DNA from: Sphingomonas bacterium
Lineage (GTDB): Bacteria > Pseudomonadota > Alphaproteobacteria > Sphingomonadales > Sphingomonadaceae
Assembly (NCBI RefSeq): GCF_903643065.1
Contig: NZ_CAHJWX010000014.1
Coordinates: 1 to 15,988 of the forward strand
Reading direction: 5' to 3'
Length of the DNA stretch: 15,988 nt
Shown here one piece after another: positions 7,470 through 15,046 of this stretch. The stretch's first letter is position 1; each line of letters opens with the position of its first letter. The position numbers were made by a program, and so were the translations under genes. The notes under the pieces are model-generated. The model did no database searches. It was not told where the DNA came from and worked only from the letters and a program-made list of their open reading frames with translations.

Positions 7470-8893
7470 TGACTGCCGAGCGCTCGCCGGCGGCGTCGAT
7501 CCTGTTCGCGTTGTGGCTGGCGGAAGCAACTGGCGCGTTCGAGACCGCGATGATCTATGCCGCGTACAAGGCGTTGATCGTCACGTTCCACGACCCAGTC
7601 AAGGTTGGCTGGCTCGTCACCGCCTTCCTGCTGGTCAGTGCCGGCGGCGCGGCGGTGGTCGGGCGATCAGGCGACCTGTACGGGCGACGGCGGGTCCTGC
7701 TGTGGCTGCTTGGGGCGGGTGCCTTTGGCGCGGCGGTCAGTGCCTCGGCGACGAGCTTTGCTGCGCTCCTTGTCGGGCGCTCGATTGAGGGGTTGAGCGC
7801 GGCGATCCTGCCGCTGGTGATCGGTCTCGTGCGTGAGAATCTACCGCGCGAGCGTGTCGCGCTGGGCATCGGCCTAATGATCTCCGGCGCATCGGCCGGC
7901 ACTGCGGCTGGGCTGGTGATCGGCGGCCTCCTCGTCGATCATTTCTCGTGGCATGCTGTGTTCCTCGCAAGCACGTCGTTTGCGCTACTGTCCTTCGGGC
8001 TGGTGCTGGCATGGGTTCCCCGGTCGCACGTCGCTACCGGGCACGCGCGGCTCGACTGGGTCGGCGGCGTGCTGTTCGTGCCGGCGATCGCGGGCTTGCT
8101 GCTCTATATCAGCGACGGCCGCGTCTGGGGCTGGGGTGGCCCGTGGATGACCGTCTTGCTGATCGCTTCCGCGGCGCTGTTTGCGCTGTGGATCGCGCGA
8201 AGTCTGCGGACGCCAGATCCGTTGATCGACATTCGGCTCTTCGCCGACCGACGGGTGCTGCTCGCGAATGCAATCGGCGCGCTGGTTGCCACGGGCGCGT
8301 TGCAGATCACGCTCGTCTTTTCGGTGTTGCTTCAGGCGCCGCGCTGGACTGGCATAGGTCTGGGGACGAGCGCGACCCTGGCGGGGCTGGCCAAGCTGCC
8401 GTCGAACCTCGGCTCGCTGTTCGCCGGGCCGCTCGGCGGATATTTGACCGAGCGCCGGGGCGCACGGCTGACGATGACTGGCGGCGGCCTTCTCGCGACG
8501 TCCGGGTGGCTGCTCGCGATGTGGCAGCATGGCTCGGTCGCGATGCTCGTCGCGGTGCTGTGCGTCATCTCGTTCGGTACCACGATCCTGTTCGCGGTCG
8601 GTCCGACGCTGCTGGTCGCGGCGGTGCCGTCGGCACGGACCAGCGAGGCGGCGGCGATGATGGGGGTGGTCCGCCAGCTGTTCATCGCGGTCGGCGCGCA
8701 ACTCGTCGCCGTGCTGCTCGCAACAGACACGGTCATCGGGCCGGACGGCGCGCGCTATCCGACCAGTGATGCCTTCATGCTGACGATGGGGGTGGTTCCC
8801 GGGCTATGCGGGCTGGCGACGCTCGTCGCGCTGGCGCTACCCGAGGCGCTTCAGGTCGGACCGGCGCCGGCGGTTTCTCCCGCCGGCGCCTGA
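7469..8893 (+). CDS. MFS transporter, DHA2-like
   Basis: A 474-residue polytopic inner-membrane protein of the major facilitator superfamily. Hydrophobic segments run through the whole length, beginning at about residue 9. Motif A appears in the loop after the second segment as GDLYGRRRVLL (residues 68-78), and a glycine-rich motif C-like stretch (GLMISGASAGTAAGLVIGG) lies near 135-153. Length and pattern suggest a 14-helix DHA2-type carrier. These are usually annotated as drug exporters, but in a catabolic operon this one could import the growth substrate or export an intermediate. The ATG at 7469 overlaps the stop of the thiolase-like gene by one base, so the two are probably co-translated. 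The last codons form a strong hairpin (8863-8890), and the stop is only two bases from the end of the convergent amidohydrolase gene. Confidence 0.92.
   Translation: MTAERSPAASILFALWLAEATGAFETAMIYAAYKALIVTFHDPVKVGWLVTAFLLVSAGGAAVVGRSGDLYGRRRVLLWLLGAGAFGAAVSASATSFAALLVGRSIEGLSAAILPLVIGLVRENLPRERVALGIGLMISGASAGTAAGLVIGGLLVDHFSWHAVFLASTSFALLSFGLVLAWVPRSHVATGHARLDWVGGVLFVPAIAGLLLYISDGRVWGWGGPWMTVLLIASAALFALWIARSLRTPDPLIDIRLFADRRVLLANAIGALVATGALQITLVFSVLLQAPRWTGIGLGTSATLAGLAKLPSNLGSLFAGPLGGYLTERRGARLTMTGGGLLATSGWLLAMWQHGSVAMLVAVLCVISFGTTILFAVGPTLLVAAVPSARTSEAAAMMGVVRQLFIAVGAQLVAVLLATDTVIGPDGARYPTSDAFMLTMGVVPGLCGLATLVALALPEALQVGPAPAVSPAGA
8863..8890. terminator. GC-rich hairpin at convergent gene junction, possible bidirectional terminator
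   Basis: A perfect 11-bp inverted repeat (GGCGCCGGCGG and its complement) with the loop TTTCTC. It occupies the last codons of the transporter gene just before its TGA at 8891-8893. The convergent amidohydrolase gene ends at 8896. No T-run follows on either strand, so this is not a classical intrinsic terminator. Its position suggests a role in transcript end formation or stability for both converging operons. Confidence 0.45.
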
Positions 8894-8895
8894 AG

Positions 8896-10239
8896 TCACT
8901 CAGCGGCCTCCAGCGCATCCGCGCTCAACTGCCCGTCGGCATCGGTCACTTCGGAGAACATCTTGAGGATGTCGCCCGATGTCACCGGCCGGCGCTCCTC
9001 GCCAGGCGCAAGCGGGGCTGGGCCGCCGAACGATACCGGTGCGGTATCGATGTGCATCGCCAAGTTGCGCAGCGCACCTGCCGTGCAGTTCTCGCGGCCA
9101 CCCATCATCCCGAATGCATCGAACTGGTAAAGGCCAAGCGCGTTCAGATGTGTCACCTTGTCGATTACCGGATCGCTCAGCACGGATACCGATTTAAGAA
9201 GCAGATCTGCCGAATCGGGCCAGACGCTGTCAGAATGTGGATAGTCGCACTCATAGGACACGTTGTCCTCACCGATCGCATCGATGTTCTTGAGACCGAA
9301 AACATCGTCGATAAAGCACGTCATGAAATGCTCGCGGAACACTTCGCTAGGCCGCTTTTTACCGAAGTCCGAGTAGGTCCACGCGCGGTGATGTTCATAG
9401 GTGAAGTCCGCGCGCTCCAGAAAATACGGAATCCAGCCAATACCGCCCTCCGACAGCGCGATCTTCAGCGGATAGCGCTGAATCGCCTTCAGCCACAGCC
9501 AGTCGGCCGCTGAATTTACGATCGAGATCGGCATGGTGACGATCCAGGCGTCGATCGGCGAGTCCATGGACGCATGCGGGGCGGCCGCGCCCGAGCCGAT
9601 ATGGATGTTGATGACGACGTCGTTATCGGCGCACGCCTTCCACAGCGGCTCCCAATGATCGCTATGGATGCTCGGCTGGCCGCGCAGCGACGGATTGTCA
9701 CTGAACGATATGGCGTGGCAGCCCTTTGCGGCAACGCGCTCGATCTCCGCGACAGTCGCAGCGACGTCCCAATAGGGAACGATCGCATTGGGAATATTGC
9801 GGCCAGGGTAGGAGCCGCACCACTCGTCGATATGCCAATCATTATAAGCGCGCAGAAGTGTCAGCGCGTTGTTCTTATCCTCGAACTTGTGAAATAAGGA
9901 CCCGTCGAAGGTGACGACGCTCGGGAAGTTGAGCGAGGCCAGGATGCCGTTGGCGTTCATGTCCTCGATGCGCGCATGAATGTCCCAGGCGCCTTTGCGC
10001 ATCTGATCGAACGAGATCGGCTCGCAGCCATATTCCTCGCGCATGCGGCCCACTACCGCGTTTAGCCCGATGGTGCCGGCGCGACGCCCTTCGAACAGCC
10101 AGAAATCGGCGCCCTTTTCGTCCTTGCGAATCTCGGGCTTGATCGCCTTGTGCTGCACGGACAGATGCTGGTCGAACATAGTCGGCGGTTCGCAGATATG
10201 ATCGTCCACACTGGCGATGATGAGATCTTCAGCCTTCAT
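8896..10239 (-). CDS. Amidohydrolase family 2 (TIM-barrel metal-dependent hydrolase/decarboxylase)
   Basis: A 447-residue protein with the pattern of the amidohydrolase-2 family (ACMSD-like; hydrolases and decarboxylases). Likely metal or catalytic residues: the N-terminal VDDHICEPP (residues 11-19, His14), NIHIGSG (211-217, His213) and ECDYPHSDSVWP (330-341, with Asp332, His335 and Asp337). The first strand has a D-x-H-x-x-E-P form rather than the H-x-H of classical amidohydrolases. This is common among decarboxylase-like members and in homologues found in sphingomonad and actinobacterial degradation clusters. The reaction here could be C-C or ring hydrolysis, or decarboxylation. The ATG at 10239 has AGGAG upstream. 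The gene follows the SDR gene after an 86-bp gap, the only one of the longer gaps without the shared motif. Confidence 0.88.
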   Translation of the reverse strand: MKAEDLIIASVDDHICEPPTMFDQHLSVQHKAIKPEIRKDEKGADFWLFEGRRAGTIGLNAVVGRMREEYGCEPISFDQMRKGAWDIHARIEDMNANGILASLNFPSVVTFDGSLFHKFEDKNNALTLLRAYNDWHIDEWCGSYPGRNIPNAIVPYWDVAATVAEIERVAAKGCHAISFSDNPSLRGQPSIHSDHWEPLWKACADNDVVINIHIGSGAAAPHASMDSPIDAWIVTMPISIVNSAADWLWLKAIQRYPLKIALSEGGIGWIPYFLERADFTYEHHRAWTYSDFGKKRPSEVFREHFMTCFIDDVFGLKNIDAIGEDNVSYECDYPHSDSVWPDSADLLLKSVSVLSDPVIDKVTHLNALGLYQFDAFGMMGGRENCTAGALRNLAMHIDTAPVSFGGPAPLAPGEERRPVTSGDILKMFSEVTDADGQLSADALEAAE

Positions 10240-10325
10240 CGTGCATCTCCTCTTGGCGCGTACCTACACCCTATCTCCACGTTCCAACAAGACCAATCGT
10301 AATACCAGTAGGACTGATCGATCGA
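10240..10325. other. Intergenic gap, SDR to amidohydrolase
   Basis: An 86-bp spacer on the minus-strand operon path. It contains the amidohydrolase ribosome-binding site (AGGAG next to the start) and the left part of a 16-bp perfect palindrome (10314-10329). No convincing -35/-10 pair and no close copy of the shared motif were found by eye. A weak internal promoter or a processed leader is possible. Confidence 0.5.
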
Positions 10326-10329
10326 TCAG
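10314..10329. repeat. Perfect 16-bp palindrome over the SDR stop codon
   Basis: CTGATCGATCGATCAG is its own reverse complement. It covers the TGA stop of the SDR gene (10326-10328). It contains three overlapping GATC sites. As RNA it would make a very short hairpin with almost no loop, so it is a poor terminator candidate; as DNA it could be a protein-binding site. It may also be chance. Confidence 0.5.
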
Positions 10330-11108
10330 CGCGGTGCCATGCGGATTGCTCCGTCGAGGCGGATGGCTTGGCCGTTGAAGTAGCCGTTGCGCACGGTTTC
10401 GAGCACGAGGCTGGCGAATTCCTCCGGATGTCCCAGCCGTTTAGGAAAGGGCACCGAAGCGGCCAGTCCTTCGAGAACCTTCTCCGGGACGCCCAGCATC
10501 GGCGGGGTCGCCATGATGCCGGGCAGGATGGTGTTGATGCGGATCCCCTCGCTAGACAGGTCGCGTGCGATGGTCAGCGTCATGCCGACGATCCCGGCCT
10601 TCGATGCGGAATAGGCGACCTGGCCGATCTGCCCGTCTTGCGCGGCGACCGAGGCGGTGTTGGCGATGACGCCGCGCTCGCCGCCCTCGAGCGGATCGAG
10701 CGTCATCATCCCCGCCGCTGCAATGGTGATGCAGCGGAAGGTGCCAATTAGGTTGAGACCGACGGTGAAAGCGAAATCGTCCATGCTGTGGCGCTGAATG
10801 TCGCCGCTGTCCCGCTTGCGTCCAACGGTCTTGCCGCCACGCGCCCCACCGGCGCAATTGACCAAGATGCGTTCCTGGCCATGTTTGGCACGGGCATGCT
10901 CGAAGCCGGCAAGCGTCGCTGCCTCATCGGTGACATCGACGCGCGCAAACGCGCCGCCGAGTTCGGCGGCGACGGCCTCACCCTTAGCGCTGTCGAGATC
11001 GAAGATCGTCACCCGCGCGCCCGCCGCCGCCAGCGCCCCGGCCGTGGCATGGCCCAGCCCGGAAGCACCTCCGGTGACGATCGCGGCGGTCTTCGAGTCA
11101 ATCTTCAT
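10326..11108 (-). CDS. SDR-family 3-hydroxyacyl-CoA dehydrogenase (HSD10-like)
   Basis: A 260-residue short-chain dehydrogenase. The Rossmann motif TGGASGLG is at residues 12-19, an acidic residue after the second strand (FDLD, Asp37) indicates NAD preference, NCAG is at 84-87, and the catalytic triad is Ser153, Tyr166 and Lys170 in YSASK. The GQIGQVAYSASK and GIVGMTL segments resemble type-2 17beta-hydroxysteroid / 3-hydroxyacyl-CoA dehydrogenases, which oxidise short-chain, branched or steroid-derived hydroxyacyl-CoA. In this setting it most likely converts a 3-hydroxyacyl-CoA to the 3-oxo form. The ATG at 11108 overlaps the stop of the upstream SDR as ATGA, implying coupled translation. 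Its own stop lies inside a 16-bp palindrome. Confidence 0.93.
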   Translation of the reverse strand: MKIDSKTAAIVTGGASGLGHATAGALAAAGARVTIFDLDSAKGEAVAAELGGAFARVDVTDEAATLAGFEHARAKHGQERILVNCAGGARGGKTVGRKRDSGDIQRHSMDDFAFTVGLNLIGTFRCITIAAAGMMTLDPLEGGERGVIANTASVAAQDGQIGQVAYSASKAGIVGMTLTIARDLSSEGIRINTILPGIMATPPMLGVPEKVLEGLAASVPFPKRLGHPEEFASLVLETVRNGYFNGQAIRLDGAIRMAPR

Positions 11109-11896
11109 GCTGCTTCCTCGATGACCGTGCGCGAAACGGCCGCGGGCATGGGCAGCGCGCCGCGTGCCTCGATCAGGTCGATGTTTACGTCCGGTGGCAG
11201 CGCGAGCACCGCCAGTAATGTGTTGGCCATCGATCGCGGGTCAGCCGCCGTGCCGCTGAAGGCGGCGTGACCCGATCGCTGAATCGCCGCGAGGAAGCGC
11301 TCGGCCCGCTCGGAGGTCCAGCCGAGATGGCCGCTAGTGCCGGCCACCGCCCCGGATCGCAAGATGGTTACGCGGATCCGATCATCGCGCAAACCCGCCG
11401 CCAGCGTCTCGGCGCCCGCCTTGGATGCCGCGTACACTGTCAGAAAAGGGAAGGGCATCCGCACCGACTCGCTCGAGACGATGACGATCTGTCCCTCGCA
11501 GCGCCGGAAATGCGGGATGGAGGCACGTATGCAGCGCATCGGGCCGAGCAAGTTGACCGCAACATGCGCCTCGATCTCTTCGTCCCTCGCTTCCTCAAGG
11601 GTAAACGGCTGGAAGATGGCGGCGTTGTCGACGAGGATATCGAGTCGCCCAAAACGCTCGACTACCTCGGCGATCGCGGCCTCGACCGAGCCGGACGAGC
11701 CAACATCGCACGGCACGACGAGTACGCGGTCGCCATGCTCGCCGGCGACTTCGTCGAGATCGCGCGACGCCCGTGCCAAGCACCCAACCTGGGCGCCGGC
11801 CAGGATCGGCGCGGCGACGATATGACGGCCGAGCCCACGCGAACCGCCGGTGACGATCGCCACCTTGCCATCGAGGATGCCCTTCGTCCGCACCAC
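11105..11896 (-). CDS. SDR-family oxidoreductase
   Basis: A 263-residue classical SDR with TGGSRGLG (residues 16-23), Ser142, Tyr155 and Lys159 (YAASK). The second motif reads VDNAAIF instead of the usual NNAG, so Asp90 replaces one of the structural asparagines. It would reduce or oxidise a hydroxyl/keto group on a pathway intermediate using NAD(P). The start is taken as GTG at 11896, two bases after the stop of the upstream flavoprotein gene; a second GTG at 11893 is equally possible, and no strong ribosome-binding site is visible, which fits translation by coupling. Its end overlaps the second SDR by four bases. Substrate and direction are unknown. Confidence 0.88.
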   Translation of the reverse strand: MVRTKGILDGKVAIVTGGSRGLGRHIVAAPILAGAQVGCLARASRDLDEVAGEHGDRVLVVPCDVGSSGSVEAAIAEVVERFGRLDILVDNAAIFQPFTLEEARDEEIEAHVAVNLLGPMRCIRASIPHFRRCEGQIVIVSSESVRMPFPFLTVYAASKAGAETLAAGLRDDRIRVTILRSGAVAGTSGHLGWTSERAERFLAAIQRSGHAAFSGTAADPRSMANTLLAVLALPPDVNIDLIEARGALPMPAAVSRTVIEEAA

Positions 11897-11898
11897 AA

Positions 11899-12974
<1,076 letters not shown>

Positions 12975-12984
12975 GAGGATAAGG

Positions 12985-13770
12985 TCAGTTGCCTTGGGCA
13001 TCACGAGCAGCGCGACGGATCGCCGCCGCTGCCGCGGTCGATAGGCCCATGTTGAGGCATTCCTGATCGAGGGCGTTCGCGAAGCTTCCATCCTCGGCCA
13101 TATTGAAGTTCGCCTTCATGTAGCGCCAGGCCATGCGCGGACCGTCGGCGAGCCTGTGCGCGGCGGCCAAGGTCGCCTCCCGCAGGTCGGCGTCAGCAAA
13201 CAGCTTCGTGTAGAGGCCGCGTGCATGCGCGTCGGCAGCCGACAGCTTCTCTCCCAGGAAAAACAGTTCACGGGCGGTCGCGCTGCCTAAGATCCGCGTC
13301 CAGAACCACGTGGATCCGAAATCCCCGGAGGCGCCGATGCGATCGAACGCGGTGACGAAGGTCGCCATCTCGCCAGCGAAGCGCAGATCGCAGGCGCCGG
13401 CGATGCCAATCCCGGCGCCTGCCACCGGCCCGTTGACCATCGCGATGGTCGGCTTGGGCATATCGTGCAACAGCCGCGACGCCTCGACGAAGCCGCGCAG
13501 TTCGTCAAAGCCTTGTTCAGTACGGCTGCCGCGTTCCGCGTCGACAACCATCGGCGCGAGCTCGCCTTTGAGGTCGCCGCCCGAGCAGAAGCCGCGCCCG
13601 GCGCCGGTCACTACGACGCATCCGGCCGCCGGATCACGCGCAGCGTCGGCCACCGCATCAACCAGCGCCGCCATCATCGAAGGCACCAGCGCGTTCAGCC
13701 GGTCTGGACGGTTCAGCGTGATGATCCGCACACCGCCTTCCTGCTCGACCAAGATCTCCGTCTCGCTCAT
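12985..13770 (-). CDS. Enoyl-CoA hydratase/isomerase (crotonase) family protein
   Basis: A 261-residue crotonase-fold protein. The oxyanion loops are GRGFCSGGDL (residues 58-67) and GAGIGIAGACD (118-128). The classical hydratase glutamates align with Gly122 and Phe142, while Asp150 stands in a SGDFGS loop, again the isomerase-type arrangement seen in the crotonase at 232-1014. Classical hydration is therefore doubtful; isomerisation or another enolate-stabilised reaction is possible. The ATG at 13770 has a strong AGGAGG six bases upstream; in-frame ATGs at 13776 and 13800 are poorer because the first abuts the AGGAGG and the second precedes it. It is divergent from the crotonase at 13837 across a 66-bp gap with motif copy E. 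A 69-bp gap with its own promoter separates it from the next gene. Confidence 0.92.
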   Translation of the reverse strand: MSETEILVEQEGGVRIITLNRPDRLNALVPSMMAALVDAVADAARDPAAGCVVVTGAGRGFCSGGDLKGELAPMVVDAERGSRTEQGFDELRGFVEASRLLHDMPKPTIAMVNGPVAGAGIGIAGACDLRFAGEMATFVTAFDRIGASGDFGSTWFWTRILGSATARELFFLGEKLSAADAHARGLYTKLFADADLREATLAAAHRLADGPRMAWRYMKANFNMAEDGSFANALDQECLNMGLSTAAAAAIRRAARDAQGN

Positions 13771-13796
13771 CCCCATCCTCCTTGCCACTCCGGCGC

Positions 13797-13811
13797 ACAT
13801 CGCTAACTACG
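13797..13811 (+). promoter_or_regulatory. Shared motif copy E, between two divergent crotonase genes
   Basis: ACATCGCTAACTACG, differing from copy B only at positions 7 and 14. With flanks it reads CACATCG, CTAA, CTACGTG (13796-13813), a semi-palindrome whose half-sites agree at five of seven positions. It sits near the middle of the 66-bp gap between start codons at 13770 and 13837 and could control both. No convincing -10 box is visible here by eye. Binding is inferred from recurrence only. Confidence 0.5.
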
Positions 13812-13836
13812 TGGCTTTCGATTGGGAGAGCAAGGC

Positions 13837-14628
13837 GTGCAGTGGCAAACAGTTGTCGTCGAGCAAACCGACCATGTGGCGACCGTCACGATCAACCGGC
13901 CCAGCGCGATGAACAGCTTCGACAAGACGATGATCGCGGAGTTCGCGACGCTCTGGCGCGGCTTCGCGGAGGACGACACCGTGCATGCGATAGTCCTTCG
14001 CGCCGCCCCTGGTCGTGCTTTCTCAACAGGAGTGGACGTCAAGGCCCTGGCGGAGCCGGACGGCGCCATCCTGCACGACAATGTATGGACTGCCGAGGAC
14101 CCGGGTGAGGCCCTCGGACCGAAGGCCAACCGCTGCTGGAAACCCGTGGTCTGCGCAGTGCATGGCATGGCAGCGGGTGGCGCGTTCTACTGGCTGAACG
14201 AGGCTGATATCCTGATCTGCTCAGAGGAGGCGAGCTTCTTCGACCCGCATGTGACCTATGGCATGACGGCGGCGCTCGAGCCTATCGGCGCGACATATCG
14301 AATGCCGCTGGGCGACGTGCTGCGGATGGCGCTGCTTGGGAATGACGAGCGCATCGCGGCGGCGACCGCGTTGCGCATCGGTCTCGTATCGGAGGTGTTG
14401 CCGCTCGACGCATTGTGGAACCGTGCGGACGAACTCGCACGGCTGATCGCGGCCAAGCCGCCCGCCGCGATCCAGGGGACGGTGCGCGCGATCTGGGAGT
14501 CGCTCGACCTGACACGCTCGACGGCGCTCAAACAGGGATTTCGTTACTGCCAGGTCGGTAACCCGGTCGGCGAGGCGCAGCTCAATCCTGCGACGCTCAG
14601 TGGCGGCCGGCGCTACACGACGCGCTGA
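13837..14628 (+). CDS. Enoyl-CoA hydratase/isomerase (crotonase) family protein, divergent active site
   Basis: A 263-residue crotonase-fold protein. I chose the GTG at 13837 because GGGAGAG lies six bases upstream; a TTG at 13822 would precede that site. The first oxyanion loop is GRAFSTGVDVKAL (residues 59-71), and the second lies around HGMAAGGAFYWLNEAD (109-124). The hydratase glutamates align with Tyr118 and His138, and Glu148 occurs in the following AALEP loop where isomerases carry an acid. This differs from the other crotonases in the window. The reaction cannot be deduced; hydrolase or isomerase chemistry is possible. It stands alone on the plus strand, convergent with the DUF35 gene, with only ten bases between the two stops. 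Confidence 0.9.
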   Translation: MQWQTVVVEQTDHVATVTINRPSAMNSFDKTMIAEFATLWRGFAEDDTVHAIVLRAAPGRAFSTGVDVKALAEPDGAILHDNVWTAEDPGEALGPKANRCWKPVVCAVHGMAAGGAFYWLNEADILICSEEASFFDPHVTYGMTAALEPIGATYRMPLGDVLRMALLGNDERIAAATALRIGLVSEVLPLDALWNRADELARLIAAKPPAAIQGTVRAIWESLDLTRSTALKQGFRYCQVGNPVGEAQLNPATLSGGRRYTTR

Positions 14629-14638
14629 GCGGCCCCTT

Positions 14639-15046
14639 CTAGGCGCCCGAGCGACGAAAATAGGGGATCCAGACGTCTTCCGCTTGGACAAACCCGATTT
14701 CTACGCGCTGCCCGATCGTGACGGCGGTGGGATCGGTGTCGTCCAGCCGTGCGGTGAGCCGGACGCCGGGTTCTCCGTCCAGATCCACGACGACCAGGGT
14801 ATAAGGGACGTTCAGGTCGGGCAGCCAGCGCTGATGGTTGACCGTGAAGCTGTGGATCGTCCCCGATCCCCGCGCCGCCCGCGGCGAGACCTTGCGCGAC
14901 AGGCATTTCGGGCAGATCAACTCGGGTGGGTGAATGGCATAATCGCACGCGTCGCAATGCACTATCATCAGCGCACCGTGCGCCCCACCGGTCCAGAAGG
15001 CGGTGTTCTCCGGCGTCAGTTCCGGCAATAACACGGCGCCGCTCAT
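14639..15046 (-). CDS. DUF35 / Zn-ribbon OB-fold protein, acyl-CoA-associated
   Basis: A 135-residue protein with an N-terminal helix, a rubredoxin-like zinc ribbon formed by Cys31, Cys34, Cys45 and Cys48 (CDAC and CPKC), and a C-terminal OB-fold (from about residue 55). DUF35 proteins bind acyl-CoA and partner with thiolase-superfamily enzymes; well-studied cases are ChsH2 with the Ltp2 aldolase and the archaeal HMG-CoA synthase/thiolase complex. The ATG at 15046 overlaps the stop of the thiolase gene as ATGA, so the two are translationally coupled and probably form a complex. An upstream in-frame ATG at 15091 lies within the thiolase gene. It could also serve the atypical thiolase-like protein encoded at 6300-7469, which has no DUF35 neighbour. 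Confidence 0.92.
   Translation of the reverse strand: MSGAVLLPELTPENTAFWTGGAHGALMIVHCDACDYAIHPPELICPKCLSRKVSPRAARGSGTIHSFTVNHQRWLPDLNVPYTLVVVDLDGEPGVRLTARLDDTDPTAVTIGQRVEIGFVQAEDVWIPYFRRSGA

Noticed and set aside
6219..7529. Long upstream extension of the 375-residue acyl-CoA dehydrogenase frame (total 812 codons)
   Set aside because: It is antisense to the well-supported thiolase-like gene, rich in Arg/His with no family similarity, and the dehydrogenase fold begins at the ATG at 6218 with a ribosome-binding site.
10240..10325. A fifth copy of the shared motif near CAATCGTAATACCAGTAGG
   Set aside because: ATCG, TAA and AGTAGG fragments are present but require an insertion of several bases; ungapped agreement with the consensus is about 6 of 15, no better than chance.
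13771..13800. Earlier ATGs at 13776 and 13800 for the minus-strand crotonase
   Set aside because: The ATG at 13776 directly abuts AGGAGG with no spacing, and 13800 lies upstream of it inside motif copy E; 13770 has ideal spacing.
14629..14638. Terminator between the convergent crotonase and DUF35 genes
   Set aside because: The ten-base gap and its flanks give only imperfect GC pairing and no T-run.
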